64,000 nt of DNA from Sphingomonadales bacterium (GTDB taxonomy: Bacteria; Pseudomonadota; Alphaproteobacteria; Sphingomonadales; Sphingomonadaceae), in assembly GCA_004173185.1 (NCBI GenBank), contig SEFZ01000016.1, positions 32,558-96,557 on the forward strand. Reading direction: 5' to 3'. Numbering within the stretch: position 1 is the first letter of the stretch; every line of letters begins with the position of its first letter. This document shows positions 35,109-45,184 of this stretch, one piece after another. Below the pieces are notes generated by a model, which saw only the letters and a list, made by a program, of their open reading frames with translations, was not told where the DNA came from and ran no database searches. The position numbers and the translations under genes are program-made.

Positions 35109-35109
35109 C

Positions 35110-35127
35110 GGTTTCCGGGGGGAAACC
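35110..35127 (+). ncRNA. second stem-loop GGTTTCC-GGGG-GGAAACC
   Basis: A perfect 7-bp stem with a GGGG loop, repeating the GGTTTC/GAAACC theme of the inner stem at 35074-35093. The two could swap partners (GGTTTC of one with GAAACC of the other), giving alternative folds. Confidence 0.6.
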
Positions 35128-35154
35128 AAAAAGCGGCCTCAGGGCCGCTTTTTT
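35128..35154 (+). terminator. rho-independent terminator
   Basis: AAAAA-GCGGCC-TCAG-GGCCGC-TTTTTT: a 6-bp GC stem extended by A-T pairs, a 4-base loop and a six-T run. It is a textbook intrinsic terminator, closing the small transcript 100 bases before ugd. The A-run on the other side would let it work on the minus strand too. Confidence 0.92.
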
Positions 35155-35254
35155 ATTGCCTGCTGCGCCCCATATCCCGGCCGCTCCACGCCTTTGCCGG
35201 AGCGATTGGCTGCGCTAAGGGCGCCACATCATTTTTTCCCGAAGGGATTTCGCG

Positions 35255-36571
35255 TTGCGTATTGCGATGATCGGTACCGGCTATGTGGGCCTGGTCTCTG
35301 GCGCCTGCTTTTCCGATTTCGGCCATGACGTGGTCTGCGTCGACAAGGACCAGCGCAAGATCGATCTGCTCCACCAGAATGTGATGCCGATCTACGAGCC
35401 GGGGCTCGACGCGCTCGTCGCCTCGAACGTCAAGGCAGGACGCCTGACCTTCACCACAGATTTGACCGAAGCGGTAAAGGATGCGGATGCGATCTTCATC
35501 GCGGTGGGCACGCCCAGCCGCCGTGGCGACGGGCATGCCGACCTCTCTTATGTCTATGCCGCCGCCGAAGAGATTGCGGGCGCACTGACCGGCCCTGCCG
35601 TGATCGTCACCAAATCGACGGTGCCGGTGGGCACGGGCGACGAAGTCGAGCGGATCATCCGCAAGTTCGCGCCCAACAGCGGCGCGATGGTCGTCTCGAA
35701 CCCCGAATTCCTGCGCGAAGGCGCGGCGATCGACGATTTCAAACATCCCGATCGCGTAGTGGTGGGTGCCGAGGACGAAGCGGCCCGCGAAGTGATGCGT
35801 GGCATCTATCGTCCGCTCTCGCTCAACCAGAACGCACCGATCCTGTTCACCGGGCGGCGGACGTCCGAGCTGATCAAATATGCTGCCAACGCGTTTCTCG
35901 CGGTCAAGATCACCTTCATCAACGAGATCGCCGATCTCTGCGAAGAAGTGGGTGCAGACGTGCAGGAAGTGTCGAAGGGCATCGGCATGGACAACCGCAT
36001 CGGCTCGAAATTCCTCCATGCCGGCCCCGGCTATGGCGGCTCGTGCTTCCCCAAGGACACGCTGGCGCTGATGAAGACCGCGGCGGACAATGAAACGCCG
36101 CTGCGGATCGTGGAAGCCACCGTCCAAGTCAACGACGCCCGCAAGCGCGCCATGGGCCGCAAGGTTATCAAGGCGATGGGCGGCGATGTTCGCGGCAAGA
36201 CCGTCGGCATATTGGGCCTTACCTTCAAGCCCAACACCGACGATATGCGCGACGCGCCGAGCATCTCGGTGATCGCGGCGCTGCAGGATGCAGGCGCAAC
36301 GGTGAAGGCCTATGATCCCGAGGGCGTCGAGCAGGCCCGACCATTGCTCAATGACGTGGAATTCGCCGAAAACGCCTATGCCGCTGCCGAGGGTGCCGAT
36401 GCGCTGGTGATCGTGACCGAATGGGACGCCTTCCGCGCGCTCGATCTCGGCCGGATCAAGTCGCTGCTCAAATCGCCGTTGCTGGTCGATCTGCGCAACA
36501 TCTATCCGCCAGCAGAGGCCGAAAAGGCCGGGCTGCGGCTGGTGGGCGTGGGCAAGCCGAAAGTTCTTTAA
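35255..36571 (+). CDS. ugd: UDP-glucose 6-dehydrogenase
   Basis: A 438-residue enzyme oxidising UDP-glucose to UDP-glucuronate with NAD. Marks: 'IAMIGTGYVGLVSGACF', 'VTKSTVPVGTGDEVE', 'VSNPEFLREGAAIDDF', catalytic Cys in 'GPGYGGSCFPKDTLAL', and 'GLTFKPNTDDMRDAPS'. The start is TTG 35255: GAAGGGA lies 7 bases upstream and the TTG keeps the first Rossmann strand; the ATG at 35267 would cut into it. It provides glucuronate donor for EPS. The small RNA terminator precedes it. Confidence 0.95.
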   Translation: MRIAMIGTGYVGLVSGACFSDFGHDVVCVDKDQRKIDLLHQNVMPIYEPGLDALVASNVKAGRLTFTTDLTEAVKDADAIFIAVGTPSRRGDGHADLSYVYAAAEEIAGALTGPAVIVTKSTVPVGTGDEVERIIRKFAPNSGAMVVSNPEFLREGAAIDDFKHPDRVVVGAEDEAAREVMRGIYRPLSLNQNAPILFTGRRTSELIKYAANAFLAVKITFINEIADLCEEVGADVQEVSKGIGMDNRIGSKFLHAGPGYGGSCFPKDTLALMKTAADNETPLRIVEATVQVNDARKRAMGRKVIKAMGGDVRGKTVGILGLTFKPNTDDMRDAPSISVIAALQDAGATVKAYDPEGVEQARPLLNDVEFAENAYAAAEGADALVIVTEWDAFRALDLGRIKSLLKSPLLVDLRNIYPPAEAEKAGLRLVGVGKPKVL

Positions 36572-36791
36572 GTTCAGGGCAGTTAGCTCACCGCAGATTC
36601 TGTCCCGGAGTGATGCAGCGACGGAAGCAAAGCTGCCGGCAAGCCACTTTTTTGTAAAAAATCAGCCCTATCCCGTCCAGAGCGCAGCGAGTAAGATGTT
36701 GCGGTGCAGAACGGTTGTTGGAGACGGTTGCACGAAACGGTATAGTGCGACGGCATAGGACGTTTCACGACTCGGATTGCAGGGGCCCTGA
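36572..36791. promoter_or_regulatory. intergenic region upstream of the sugar transferase
   Basis: 220 bases without a gene. It contains the AT palindrome TTTTTT-GT-AAAAAA (36648-36661), which might act as part of a terminator for ugd or an upstream promoter element. No sure -35/-10 pair was fixed. Confidence 0.4.
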
Positions 36792-38186
36792 ATGAATCTG
36801 GAATTTGGCACGATTCGGTCGGCCACGCTGGACGATGTTAGTCCGCGCTGGCAGCCTAGTCGCGCCAAGTTACGCAGACGGTTGCACATTTCGCTGCTCG
36901 CACTCGATCTCGCCTGCATCTTTTTCGCATTTTTTCTCGCGGGCCTCGCCTACGCGCCGGGCTCCGACCCGCAGCAATGGTTGTTCATCGCAACCGCATT
37001 CGCCCCGGTGTATATTGGTGCCGCGCTGAATGGTCGCGCTTACGCCACCGAGGTAATCCAGGAACCTGGCAAGGGCCTATGGCGCTCGATCCAGGCATTC
37101 ATCGTGGCCGCTGGCGTCGTGATCCTCGTCGCATTTTACGTCAAAGCCAGCGAAGATTACTCTCGCGTCACCGTCGGCCTCGGCAGCGGCTTCTCGCTCA
37201 TCTTGCTCGGCGTGGCGCGCGATCGATTTTTACGGCGCGCTCGCAAAATTCTCGGCGGAAATCCGTACAGCGTCGTGCTGATCACAGATGGGTCGCGCGA
37301 AATTTCTCCCGATGGCTTTTCGCTGATTATCGGCGCCGACGACATGCTCGATCCGGCAGATGATTGCCCCGCTATGTTTGACCGGCTGGCGAGCGTACTC
37401 CGCGATGTTGATCGCGTTGTGGTCGCTTGCTCGATCGAGCACAGGTTGCGCTGGGTCCGCGTGCTGAAGGGCGCCGGCATCCAGAGCGAGATCATCGCGC
37501 CCGAATTGTTGCAGCTAGCGCCGCTCGGCTTGGGGCATTGGGGTTCCGTGCCGACGGTAGTGGTTGCTGACGGCCCGCTCTCGCGTTTCGATGCTGCGCT
37601 GAAGCGCACGTTCGATCTGATCGTCGCGGGCACCTCGCTGCTTCTGCTGCTGCCGCTGTTGGTTGCAACCGCGATTGCCATCAAGCTGGAAAGCAAGGGC
37701 CCGATATTTTTCGTTCAGACGCGCATTGGTCAAGGCAACCGCATATTCCGGGTGCGCAAGTTCCGCAGCATGCGCAGCGAGAGGACCGATACGGGTGGGC
37801 ATACATCTGCCAGCCGCGACGACGACCGGGTCACGCGGGTCGGCCGGTTCATTCGCCGCACCAGCATCGACGAGCTTCCGCAGCTCATTAACGTTTTGCT
37901 GGGCGATATGAGCATCGTAGGACCGCGCCCGCATGCATTGGGATCGCGCGCCGAGGATAAATTATTCTGGGAAATCGACGACCGCTACTGGCACCGTCAT
38001 GCGGCGAAGCCTGGCCTGACCGGGCTTGCGCAGGTTCGAGGTTTCCGGGGGGCCACGATCCGCGAGCAGGATCTGACTGACAGGTTACAGGCTGACCTTG
38101 AATATCTGAACGAGTGGTCGATCTGGAAGGATGTCAAAATCCTGCTGATGACCTTCCGCGTGGTCATCCACCAGAACGCTTACTGA
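36792..38186 (+). CDS. polyprenyl-phosphate sugar-1-phosphate transferase (EPS initiating enzyme)
   Basis: A 464-residue membrane protein that loads the first sugar phosphate onto undecaprenyl phosphate. About four N-terminal helices (roughly 33-150) and a Rossmann-like middle precede the bacterial sugar transferase domain. That domain shows '[20 protein letters not shown]', '[18 protein letters not shown]', 'RVRKFRSMR', '[20 protein letters not shown]' then 'IVGPRPHA', and '[15 protein letters not shown]'. This layout is that of WbaP/PssY/SpsB-type enzymes, usually Glc-1-P or Gal-1-P. It lies 15 kb from the Wzx/Wzy operon. Its 3' end overlaps rmlB (convergent) by 7 bases. Confidence 0.9.
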   Translation: MNLEFGTIRSATLDDVSPRWQPSRAKLRRRLHISLLALDLACIFFAFFLAGLAYAPGSDPQQWLFIATAFAPVYIGAALNGRAYATEVIQEPGKGLWRSIQAFIVAAGVVILVAFYVKASEDYSRVTVGLGSGFSLILLGVARDRFLRRARKILGGNPYSVVLITDGSREISPDGFSLIIGADDMLDPADDCPAMFDRLASVLRDVDRVVVACSIEHRLRWVRVLKGAGIQSEIIAPELLQLAPLGLGHWGSVPTVVVADGPLSRFDAALKRTFDLIVAGTSLLLLLPLLVATAIAIKLESKGPIFFVQTRIGQGNRIFRVRKFRSMRSERTDTGGHTSASRDDDRVTRVGRFIRRTSIDELPQLINVLLGDMSIVGPRPHALGSRAEDKLFWEIDDRYWHRHAAKPGLTGLAQVRGFRGATIREQDLTDRLQADLEYLNEWSIWKDVKILLMTFRVVIHQNAY

Positions 38187-39229
38187 GCCAGCCCCAATCG
38201 CTCTCCGCGATATGCGAAGCGCTCCCACCAGTCGCGATTGGCAAGATACCAATCGACTGTGTGGTTCAGCCCGCTGGTAAAATCGTGACGGGCGCGCCAG
38301 CCGAGTTCGCGCTCGATCTTTGAGGGGTCGATCGCGTAGCGGCGGTCGTGTCCCGGGCGATCGGCGACGAAGCGGATCAGCCGGCGGCGCGGCTGGCCGT
38401 TCGACAGGCCGAGGCGAATATCGAGAAGGTCGCAGATCGCCTCGACGACGAGCAGGTTCGATCGCTCCGCACGCCCGCCGATGAGATAGGTTTCGCCCGG
38501 AACGCCCCCATCGAGCACCCGCGCCAGTGCTTCGGCATGATCCTCGACATAGAGCCAGTCGCGCACATTCGCGCCGCTGCCATACACCGGAAGCGGAATG
38601 CCCTGAATCGCGTTCAGGATGGTCAGCGGGATAAGCTTTTCGGGGAAGTGATAGGGGCCGTAATTGTTCGAGCAGTTAGAGAGGACCACCGGCAGGCCAT
38701 AGGTCTCATGCCATGCGCGGACGAAATGATCCGACGCTGCCTTGGAAGCCGAATAGGGCGAGGAAGGCGCATAAGCGGTATCTTCGGTAAAAATGCCGCT
38801 TTCCAGCGGCAGATCGCCGAACACTTCATCGGTCGAGACGTGATGGAAGCGGAAGGCGGCACGGCGCGCTTCGGGGAGACCGCGCCAATGATCGAGCGCG
38901 GCATCTAGCAGGCGGACCGTACCGACCACATTGGTCTCGACAAAGGCCGCGGGGCTATCGATCGAGCGATCGACATGCGTTTCGGCGGCAAGGTGCATGA
39001 TGCCGTCGACGCTCTCTTCGCGCAGCAGCGCAGCGACGCTCGCGGTGTCGGCGATATCGGCGTGGGCGAAGCGAAAATTGGGTGCAGATCGCACAGGCTC
39101 GAGCGTCGAGAGGTTGCCCGCATATGTGAGGCTGTCGAGGCAAATCACGCGGTGCCCCTGCCCCACCAGCAAGCGGCACACCGCCGAGCCGATAAAGCCC
39201 GCGCCGCCGGTTACCAGCACCGTGCGCAT
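38180..39229 (-). CDS. rmlB: dTDP-glucose 4,6-dehydratase
   Basis: A 349-residue SDR enzyme making dTDP-4-keto-6-deoxyglucose. Marks: '[18 protein letters not shown]', '[16 protein letters not shown]', '[12 protein letters not shown]' (catalytic Thr/Asp/Glu), '[15 protein letters not shown]' (Tyr/Lys), and '[17 protein letters not shown]'. Its ATG shares bases with the rmlA stop (TGATG), showing coupling. rmlC and rmlD are not in the window, so the end product (dTDP-rhamnose or a 4-keto-derived amino sugar) is not fixed here. Confidence 0.94.
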   Translation of the reverse strand: MRTVLVTGGAGFIGSAVCRLLVGQGHRVICLDSLTYAGNLSTLEPVRSAPNFRFAHADIADTASVAALLREESVDGIMHLAAETHVDRSIDSPAAFVETNVVGTVRLLDAALDHWRGLPEARRAAFRFHHVSTDEVFGDLPLESGIFTEDTAYAPSSPYSASKAASDHFVRAWHETYGLPVVLSNCSNNYGPYHFPEKLIPLTILNAIQGIPLPVYGSGANVRDWLYVEDHAEALARVLDGGVPGETYLIGGRAERSNLLVVEAICDLLDIRLGLSNGQPRRRLIRFVADRPGHDRRYAIDPSKIERELGWRARHDFTSGLNHTVDWYLANRDWWERFAYRGERLGLAQ

Positions 39230-40134
39230 CAGGCGGCCGCGTCCACGCAGCGGCGCAGATAGCGTGCATAATCGGTCTTGCCGAACATATCGGCTCGCGC
39301 GAGCAACGTGGCCGCATCGAGATAGCCGAGATCGAAGGCGATCTCTTCGGGACAGGCGACTTTGAAGCCCTGCCGATGCTCGATCGTGCGGACGAACGAG
39401 CTGGCATCGAACAGGCTGTCATGCGTGCCGGTATCGAGCCAGGCATAGCCGCGCCCCATACGCTCCACGGTGATGCTGCCGCGATCGAGATAGGCAGAAA
39501 TGACGTCCGTGATCTCGAGCTCGCCGCGCGCCGAGGGCACGAGGCTGCGCGCGATGTCGCACACATCGGAATCAAAGAAATACAGGCCGGTGACCGCCCA
39601 GTTTGACTGCGGTTGTTCGGGCTTCTCGACAATGCTGGTCGCCTTGCCTGTCGCAGCATCGAAACTCACCACGCCATAACGCTCGGGATCCTCGACCTGA
39701 TAGGCAAAGACTGTCGACTGCCCCTGCGCGGCGGCGCGGGCTGCGGAGCGGCCCTTTTGCCCCATGCCTTCGCCGTGGAAGATATTGTCGCCGAGGATCA
39801 GCGCGGCAGGCCCGCCGTCGAGGAATTTCTCACCGATCAGGAATGCCTGCGCCAGCCCCTCGGGCCGAGGCTGCACGGCATATTCGAGCTTGATCCCGAA
39901 CGCCGCGCCCGTGCCGAGCAGCGCCTGGAACGCCGGCATGTCGCGCTCTGTGGTGATGATCAGGATGTCGCGGATTCCCGCGAGCATCAGCACCGAGAGC
40001 GGATAATAGATCATCGGCTTGTCAAACACGGGCAGCAGCTGTTTCGAGATCGAAAGCGTCGCTGGATAGAGGCGCGTGCCGGAGCCGCCGGCAAGGATGA
40101 TGCCTTTCACGCCCGAAGGGGAAGCCACTGGCAC
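39229..40134 (-). CDS. rmlA: glucose-1-phosphate thymidylyltransferase
   Basis: A 301-residue nucleotidyltransferase: '[16 protein letters not shown]' (nucleotide loop), '[17 protein letters not shown]', '[19 protein letters not shown]', '[13 protein letters not shown]' and '[20 protein letters not shown]'. It makes dTDP-glucose from Glc-1-P and dTTP. The start is GTG 40134 with a near-ideal GGGAGGG site 6-7 bases upstream; another GTG at 40110 has none. It heads the rmlA-rmlB pair and is divergent from the amino-sugar operon. Confidence 0.94.
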   Translation of the reverse strand: MPVASPSGVKGIILAGGSGTRLYPATLSISKQLLPVFDKPMIYYPLSVLMLAGIRDILIITTERDMPAFQALLGTGAAFGIKLEYAVQPRPEGLAQAFLIGEKFLDGGPAALILGDNIFHGEGMGQKGRSAARAAAQGQSTVFAYQVEDPERYGVVSFDAATGKATSIVEKPEQPQSNWAVTGLYFFDSDVCDIARSLVPSARGELEITDVISAYLDRGSITVERMGRGYAWLDTGTHDSLFDASSFVRTIEHRQGFKVACPEEIAFDLGYLDAATLLARADMFGKTDYARYLRRCVDAAA

Positions 40135-40309
40135 TGTGTATCCCTCCCGGCATCGATAACGATCGCTTGATGGTCTTGCGCCGCGAATGGTTCAGAAATG
40201 CTTTACTCTTCCGCCGGGACGGTAACCGCGAAGCCATACCCCGCGCTTATAGGTCCCCCTGCGCTCGGGCATGGCGTATGCCGTACCGCGCGCGCTAGAG
40301 AAGGCTGCC

Positions 40310-41191
40310 ATGGTGTATTTTCTCGGAATCGACGCAGGCGGCAGCAATTGCCGCAGCCGGATAGCGGATGAAACGGGTCGCATCCTCGGCGAAGGCCAGG
40401 GCGGACCGGCAAACACGCGGGTGGGCGTCGAACTCGTCCATGCGCGGATCGGCGAAGTCGCGGAAGCGGCGATTGCCGAAGCCGGGCTCGACAAGGCCGC
40501 TGTCGCGACGATCCGGGCAGGCATGGGCATCGCAGGCATGGGGCGCACCGGTGTGCGCGAAGCGCTCGAAGCCCTGCCCTTTCCCTTCGCCTCGACCATT
40601 TATTCGACCGACGCCGCAATCGCCAATCTGGGCGCGCATCTGGGGCAGGACGGCGCGACGCTGATCATCGGCACCGGCAGCGTGGCGATGGTCACGGCGG
40701 GCGAGCGCAGCTTCACGATCGGTGGCTATGGCTTCCCGATCTCCGACGAAGGCAGCGGCGCCGCACTCGGCCTGAGCGCGATGCGCCATGCTCTGCGTGC
40801 GCTGGACGGGCGCAGCGAGCCGACGGCGCTCAGCCGGGCAGTCACCGCCGATTTCGCGCACGATACGGCCCAGGCCGTGGCCTGGATGGATGCGGCATCG
40901 CCGGGGGATTATGCTTCATTCGCCCCGTTGGTGATGGACTATGCCGAGGCGGGTGACGCAATCGCGCGCTCGATCGTCGAGGATGCGGCCTCGCATATTG
41001 AGCGATTCATCGAGACGATCTTTGCACGCGGCGCCGAGCGTTGTGCGCTGGCAGGCGGGCTTTCGGCGCGGATCCGGCCGTGGCTGCGCGCGCGGACGAG
41101 CGACCAGCTAAACGTGCCGCGGGCCGATCCGCTCGACGGCGCGCTGCTGCTTGCAGGCCTGCCCGCATCCGCCGTGCCGACGAGGCGATAG
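40310..41191 (+). CDS. BadF/BcrA-type ATPase, N-acetylglucosamine kinase-like
   Basis: A 293-residue sugar kinase of the ASKHA fold. Marks: 'VYFLGIDAGGSNCRSRIADE' (phosphate 1), 'IGTGSVAMV' (phosphate 2), 'GGYGFPISDEGSGAALGLSA' and 'RCALAGGLSARI' (adenosine site). Family members phosphorylate GlcNAc (NagK) or related amino sugars. The ATG at 40310 is preceded by AGAAGG with 6 bases spacing. It leads a tight four-gene operon with murQ, a SIS deaminase and nagA, so it should supply GlcNAc-6-P or MurNAc-6-P for recycling. Confidence 0.85.
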   Translation: MVYFLGIDAGGSNCRSRIADETGRILGEGQGGPANTRVGVELVHARIGEVAEAAIAEAGLDKAAVATIRAGMGIAGMGRTGVREALEALPFPFASTIYSTDAAIANLGAHLGQDGATLIIGTGSVAMVTAGERSFTIGGYGFPISDEGSGAALGLSAMRHALRALDGRSEPTALSRAVTADFAHDTAQAVAWMDAASPGDYASFAPLVMDYAEAGDAIARSIVEDAASHIERFIETIFARGAERCALAGGLSARIRPWLRARTSDQLNVPRADPLDGALLLAGLPASAVPTRR

Positions 41192-41192
41192 C

Positions 41193-42071
41193 ATGGCGAC
41201 CGAGACCATCGATCCGCGCTACATCGATATCGATATGTGGCCGACCGAAGCTGCGGTGGACGCCATCCTCGCGTCGCAAGTCGAGGCGGTCGAAGCCCTG
41301 AAGAGCCAGGCGTCTGCGCTGGCGGCCGCAACCGACGCGGCGGCCGAGCGGCTGCGCGGTGGCGGGCGGATCGCTTATGCCGGCGCGGGTACGTCGGGGC
41401 GGATCGGAGTGCAGGACGGGGTCGAGCTGACGCCGACTTTCGGCTGGCCCGAGGCACGTCTGGTGTTCCTGATGGCGGGCGGTGCTGCGGCACTGATGAA
41501 GACGCAGGAAGGCGCGGAGGACGACCGCGACGCCGCGCGCGCCGATCTGGCTGCCGCGGAAATTGGCGCGGGAGACGTGCTGATCGGGATCGCCGCCAGT
41601 GGCCGCACGCCTTATGTGCTGGCCGCGATCGAGGCCGCACGCGCGGCGGGTGCGCTGACCATCGGGGTGTCGAACAATGCTGGCGCGCCGCTGCTCGATC
41701 TCGCCGAGCATGCGATCCTTGCCGACACCGGCAGCGAAGTGATTGCGGGATCGACGCGGATGAAAGCGGGCACCGCGCAAAAGGTTGCGCTCAATACCCT
41801 GTCGACGGCGATCATGCTGCGGCTCGGGCTCGTGCATCGCGGGCTGATGGTCAACATGCAGGTCTCCAACGCCAAGCTGCTCAAGCGCGGCCAGATGATG
41901 GTGCGCGACATATCGGGCGCTGATCTGGCGGTTGCGGAGACGGCGCTGGCAGCGGCGGGGAATGATATCAAGCTGGCGGTCTTGCTCGCCAAAGGGCTGG
42001 ATGCGTCGACGGCCAAGGCGCTGCTGGCGCGCAGCGATTTCAATTTACGGACTGCACTCAATGACGCCTGA
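41193..42071 (+). CDS. murQ: N-acetylmuramic acid 6-phosphate etherase
   Basis: A 292-residue SIS-domain lyase that splits D-lactate off MurNAc-6-P to give GlcNAc-6-P. Marks: 'IAYAGAGTSGRIGVQDGVEL', 'GIAASGRTPYVLAAIEAARA' and the signature 'GSEVIAGSTRMKAGTAQKVA'. Length matches the E. coli enzyme (about 300). It starts one base after the stop of the kinase gene and overlaps the next gene by 11 bases. Confidence 0.93.
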   Translation: MATETIDPRYIDIDMWPTEAAVDAILASQVEAVEALKSQASALAAATDAAAERLRGGGRIAYAGAGTSGRIGVQDGVELTPTFGWPEARLVFLMAGGAAALMKTQEGAEDDRDAARADLAAAEIGAGDVLIGIAASGRTPYVLAAIEAARAAGALTIGVSNNAGAPLLDLAEHAILADTGSEVIAGSTRMKAGTAQKVALNTLSTAIMLRLGLVHRGLMVNMQVSNAKLLKRGQMMVRDISGADLAVAETALAAAGNDIKLAVLLAKGLDASTAKALLARSDFNLRTALNDA

Positions 42072-43092
42072 AACCACGCTGATGTTTGCCGAAGCGGCTG
42101 AGGCCGGCGCGGCAGTGGCCCGGCAGGATGCGGGCGCGGTGGCGGCGCTGGTCGCCAAGCTGCGCGCCGATCCGCCGCGCATCGTAGTGACACTGGGCCG
42201 GGGCAGTTCGGACAATGCCGCGACAGTCGCGCGCTATCTGATCGAAACGCAGTTACGACTGCTGACCAGTTCGGTCTCCCCCTCGGCGGCTTCGGTCTAT
42301 GACGCGGCCCCCGATTATACCGGGGCGCTGATGCTGGCGATCTCGCAATCGGGGAAGAGCCCCGATCTGATCGCGGCGGCTGAAGCCGCGCAGGCGCGCG
42401 GCGCGCATCTGGTGGCGCTGGTCAATGTCGAGGATTCGCCGCTCGCCAATCTGGCAGACAGCGTGTTGCCGCTTTGCGCAGGCCCGGAACACAGCGTGGC
42501 AGCCACCAAATCGTTCGTGACCAGTGTGGCCGCATGCCTGAAGCTGATCGCCGCCTGGACCGAGGATGCGGAGCTTCAGGCGGCAGTCGATGCGCTGCCC
42601 GAACTGCTGGAGCAGGCATGGGCGCTCGACTGGTCGGCGGCTTTGCCCGCGCTCACCGATGCGACCAACCTCTATGTGATCGCGCGCGGACCGGCGCTCG
42701 GCATCGCGCAGGAAGTCGCGCTGAAGATCAAGGAAACCTGCGGCTTCCATGCAGAGGCGTTCAGCGCGGCGGAGGTTCGGCACGGGCCGATGGCGCTGGT
42801 GGGTGAAGGCTTCCCGGTGCTGCTGCTCGGGCAGGATGACGAAGCGCAGGACAGCGTGGCCGAACTGGCGACCCTGTTCGCGGACCGTGGCGCGGTCGTG
42901 ATACATGCGGGCATTGGCCCCGAAGACGATGGGGCGCCGGGCATCCGCCTGCCTTCGCTCGATGCGCATCCGGTGGTGCAGCCGCTGCTGCTGGTCGAGA
43001 GCTTTTATCGGCTGGCCAATGCGCTGGCCTTAGCGCGCGGACACGATCCGGATCGCCCGCCGCATCTGCGCAAGGTGACCGAGACAGTATGA
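42061..43092 (+). CDS. double-SIS glucosamine-6-phosphate deaminase (NagB-II/AgaS type)
   Basis: A 343-residue protein with two SIS domains: 'VVTLGRGSSDNAATVARYL' and 'LAISQSGKSPDLIAAAEAAQ' in the first, 'LYVIARGPALGIAQEVALKI' and 'EAFSAAEVRHGPMALVGEGF' in the second. It resembles the isomerase half of GlmS without the glutaminase part. In amino-sugar catabolic operons lacking classical nagB this protein acts as the deaminase (GlcN-6-P to Fru-6-P plus ammonia). It lies between murQ and nagA, overlapping both (11 and 4 bases). Confidence 0.86.
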   Translation: MTPETTLMFAEAAEAGAAVARQDAGAVAALVAKLRADPPRIVVTLGRGSSDNAATVARYLIETQLRLLTSSVSPSAASVYDAAPDYTGALMLAISQSGKSPDLIAAAEAAQARGAHLVALVNVEDSPLANLADSVLPLCAGPEHSVAATKSFVTSVAACLKLIAAWTEDAELQAAVDALPELLEQAWALDWSAALPALTDATNLYVIARGPALGIAQEVALKIKETCGFHAEAFSAAEVRHGPMALVGEGFPVLLLGQDDEAQDSVAELATLFADRGAVVIHAGIGPEDDGAPGIRLPSLDAHPVVQPLLLVESFYRLANALALARGHDPDRPPHLRKVTETV

Positions 43093-44216
43093 GCCGCATC
43101 GCGCTCACCAATGGCCGCGTGCTGCTGCCCGACGGGTTCAGCAACGATTGCGTGGTGATCGAAAGCGGGCGGATTGCCGCGATCCTCCCCTCCCCGCCAG
43201 CCGATGCGGAGATCGTCGATCTCGGCGGCGACCTGTTGCTGCCGGGCTTTATCGACACGCAGGTCAATGGCGGCGGCGGACGATTGTTCAACGACGATCC
43301 AAGCGTCGAGACGCTGCGGGTGATCGCGGAGACGCATCGCCGCTTCGGCACGACCGGCATGCTGCCTACGCTGATCAGTGATGACCTGGATGTAGTGGCA
43401 GCGGCGATCGCAGCGGTAGATGCAGCGATCGAAGCAAATGTGCCGGGCGTGCTGGGCATCCATATCGAGGGGCCGTTCCTTGCGCCGGCGCGCAAGGGCA
43501 TCCATCCCGAGGGCAAGCTCCAGCCGCTGCGCGACGAATATCTTGCGCTGCTCACCTCGCTCAAGCGCGGCAAGACGCTGGTGACGCTCGCCCCCGAACA
43601 GGCCAGCCCGGAGCAGATCTCGGCGCTTGTGGCCGCAGGCGTGATCGTCGCTGCGGGCCATTCCGACGCGCCCTACGAAACCGTGCGTGCAGCGATCGAT
43701 GCCGGGCTGACCGGCTTCACCCATATCTTCAACGCCATGTCACAGCTTACCGGGCGGGCGCCCGGCATGGTCGGCGCGGCGCTGGAGAGCGACGAAACCT
43801 TCGCGGGAATCATCGCCGATGGCTATCACCTCCACCCCGCATCGCTGCGAGTGGCGCTTGCCGCGAAAGGCCCCGAGCGGCTGATGTTGGTGACCGATGC
43901 GATGCCGAGCGTCGGCAGCGATGCCCCGGGCTTCGAACTGCAGGGCCGCGCGATCCGCCGCGAGGGCGATCGGCTGATCGGCGAAGACGGCACGCTCGCC
44001 GGATCGACGCTGACCATGGCAGGCGCAGTGCTCGGCATGATTGCGCAGGGCCGCGTGTCGCTGGAGACGGCGGTTGCGATGGCATCGGCCACGCCGGCGG
44101 CATTTCTGGGGCTGGCCGATCATGGCACCATCGCCATCGGCCAATCCGCCCATCTGCTGCTCGCCGATGACGAGCTAAACATTCAGGCCAGTTGGATCGC
44201 GGGTATTCAAGCCTAA
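43089..44216 (+). CDS. nagA: N-acetylglucosamine-6-phosphate deacetylase
   Basis: A 375-residue amidohydrolase removing acetate from GlcNAc-6-P. Marks: 'LLPGFIDTQVNGGGGRLFND' (where many relatives have HxH, here QVNG as in NagA), 'GIHIEGPFLAPARKGIHP' (metal Glu), 'VAAGHSDAPYETV' (metal His), 'FTHIFNAMSQLTGRAPGM' (metal His), and 'LMLVTDAMPSVGSD' (catalytic Asp). It is last in the recycling operon; its ATG overlaps the preceding stop (ATGA). Confidence 0.93.
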   Translation: MSRIALTNGRVLLPDGFSNDCVVIESGRIAAILPSPPADAEIVDLGGDLLLPGFIDTQVNGGGGRLFNDDPSVETLRVIAETHRRFGTTGMLPTLISDDLDVVAAAIAAVDAAIEANVPGVLGIHIEGPFLAPARKGIHPEGKLQPLRDEYLALLTSLKRGKTLVTLAPEQASPEQISALVAAGVIVAAGHSDAPYETVRAAIDAGLTGFTHIFNAMSQLTGRAPGMVGAALESDETFAGIIADGYHLHPASLRVALAAKGPERLMLVTDAMPSVGSDAPGFELQGRAIRREGDRLIGEDGTLAGSTLTMAGAVLGMIAQGRVSLETAVAMASATPAAFLGLADHGTIAIGQSAHLLLADDELNIQASWIAGIQA

Positions 44217-44263
44217 ACATTTACTAGATCGCCGCCCCGTGCGACGCTTCCTAGATAGCCGCC

Positions 44264-45184
44264 ATGCTGCAAGGCCATCCCTCCCCCGCGCGACTGACGC
44301 ACCTGCAACGGCTTGAGGCCGAGAGCATCCATATCCTGCGCGAAGTCGTCGCCGAGGCCGAGCGCCCGGTGATGCTCTATTCGGTGGGCAAAGATTCAGC
44401 CGTGATGCTGCATCTGGCGAAGAAGGCTTTTTATCCGGCGCCCCCGCCCTTCCCGCTGCTCCATGTCGATACCACGTGGAAATTCCGCGCAATGTATGAC
44501 CTGCGCAACAAGGCCGCTGCGGACGCAGGGATGGAATTGCTCATCCACAAAAACCCTGAGGCCGAGCGCCAAGGGATCAACCCGTTCGATCATGGCGGTC
44601 TGCACACCGATATGTGGAAGACCGAGGGGCTCAAGCAGGCGCTGGACAAGTTCGGCTTCGACGCGGCATTCGGCGGCGCCCGCCGCGACGAGGAAAAGTC
44701 GCGCGCAAAAGAGCGCGTTTTCTCCTTCCGCACCGCGTCGCATCGCTGGGACCCCAAGAACCAGCGCCCCGAACTCTGGCGGCTTTACAATGCGAGGAAA
44801 GCCAAGGGCGAGAGCATGCGGGTGTTCCCGATCTCGAACTGGACCGAACTGGATATCTGGCAGTATATTTTGGCGGAGGGCATCGAGATCGTGCCGCTCT
44901 ATTTCGCCGCACCGCGCCCGACCGTGGAGCGCGATGGCATGATCCTGATGGTGGACGATGATCGCTTCCGGCTTCGCGATGGCGAAGTGCCGGTCGAGCG
45001 TTCGGTGCGCTTCCGCACGCTTGGCTGCTATCCGTTGACGGGTGCTGTCGAGAGCGATGCTGCCGACCTGGAGTCGGTGATCCGCGAAATGCTGCTGACC
45101 ACCACTTCCGAACGACAGGGTCGCGCGATCGACCACGATCAGGCCGCTTCGATGGAGAAAAAGAAGCAGGAGGGGTATTTCTGA
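44264..45184 (+). CDS. cysD: sulfate adenylyltransferase subunit 2
   Basis: A 306-residue N-type ATP pyrophosphatase that makes APS from sulfate and ATP together with CysN. Marks: '[20 protein letters not shown]' (PP-loop), '[20 protein letters not shown]', '[19 protein letters not shown]' and '[20 protein letters not shown]'. Its stop overlaps the cysNC start (TGATG). Confidence 0.96.
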   Translation: MLQGHPSPARLTHLQRLEAESIHILREVVAEAERPVMLYSVGKDSAVMLHLAKKAFYPAPPPFPLLHVDTTWKFRAMYDLRNKAAADAGMELLIHKNPEAERQGINPFDHGGLHTDMWKTEGLKQALDKFGFDAAFGGARRDEEKSRAKERVFSFRTASHRWDPKNQRPELWRLYNARKAKGESMRVFPISNWTELDIWQYILAEGIEIVPLYFAAPRPTVERDGMILMVDDDRFRLRDGEVPVERSVRFRTLGCYPLTGAVESDAADLESVIREMLLTTTSERQGRAIDHDQAASMEKKKQEGYF

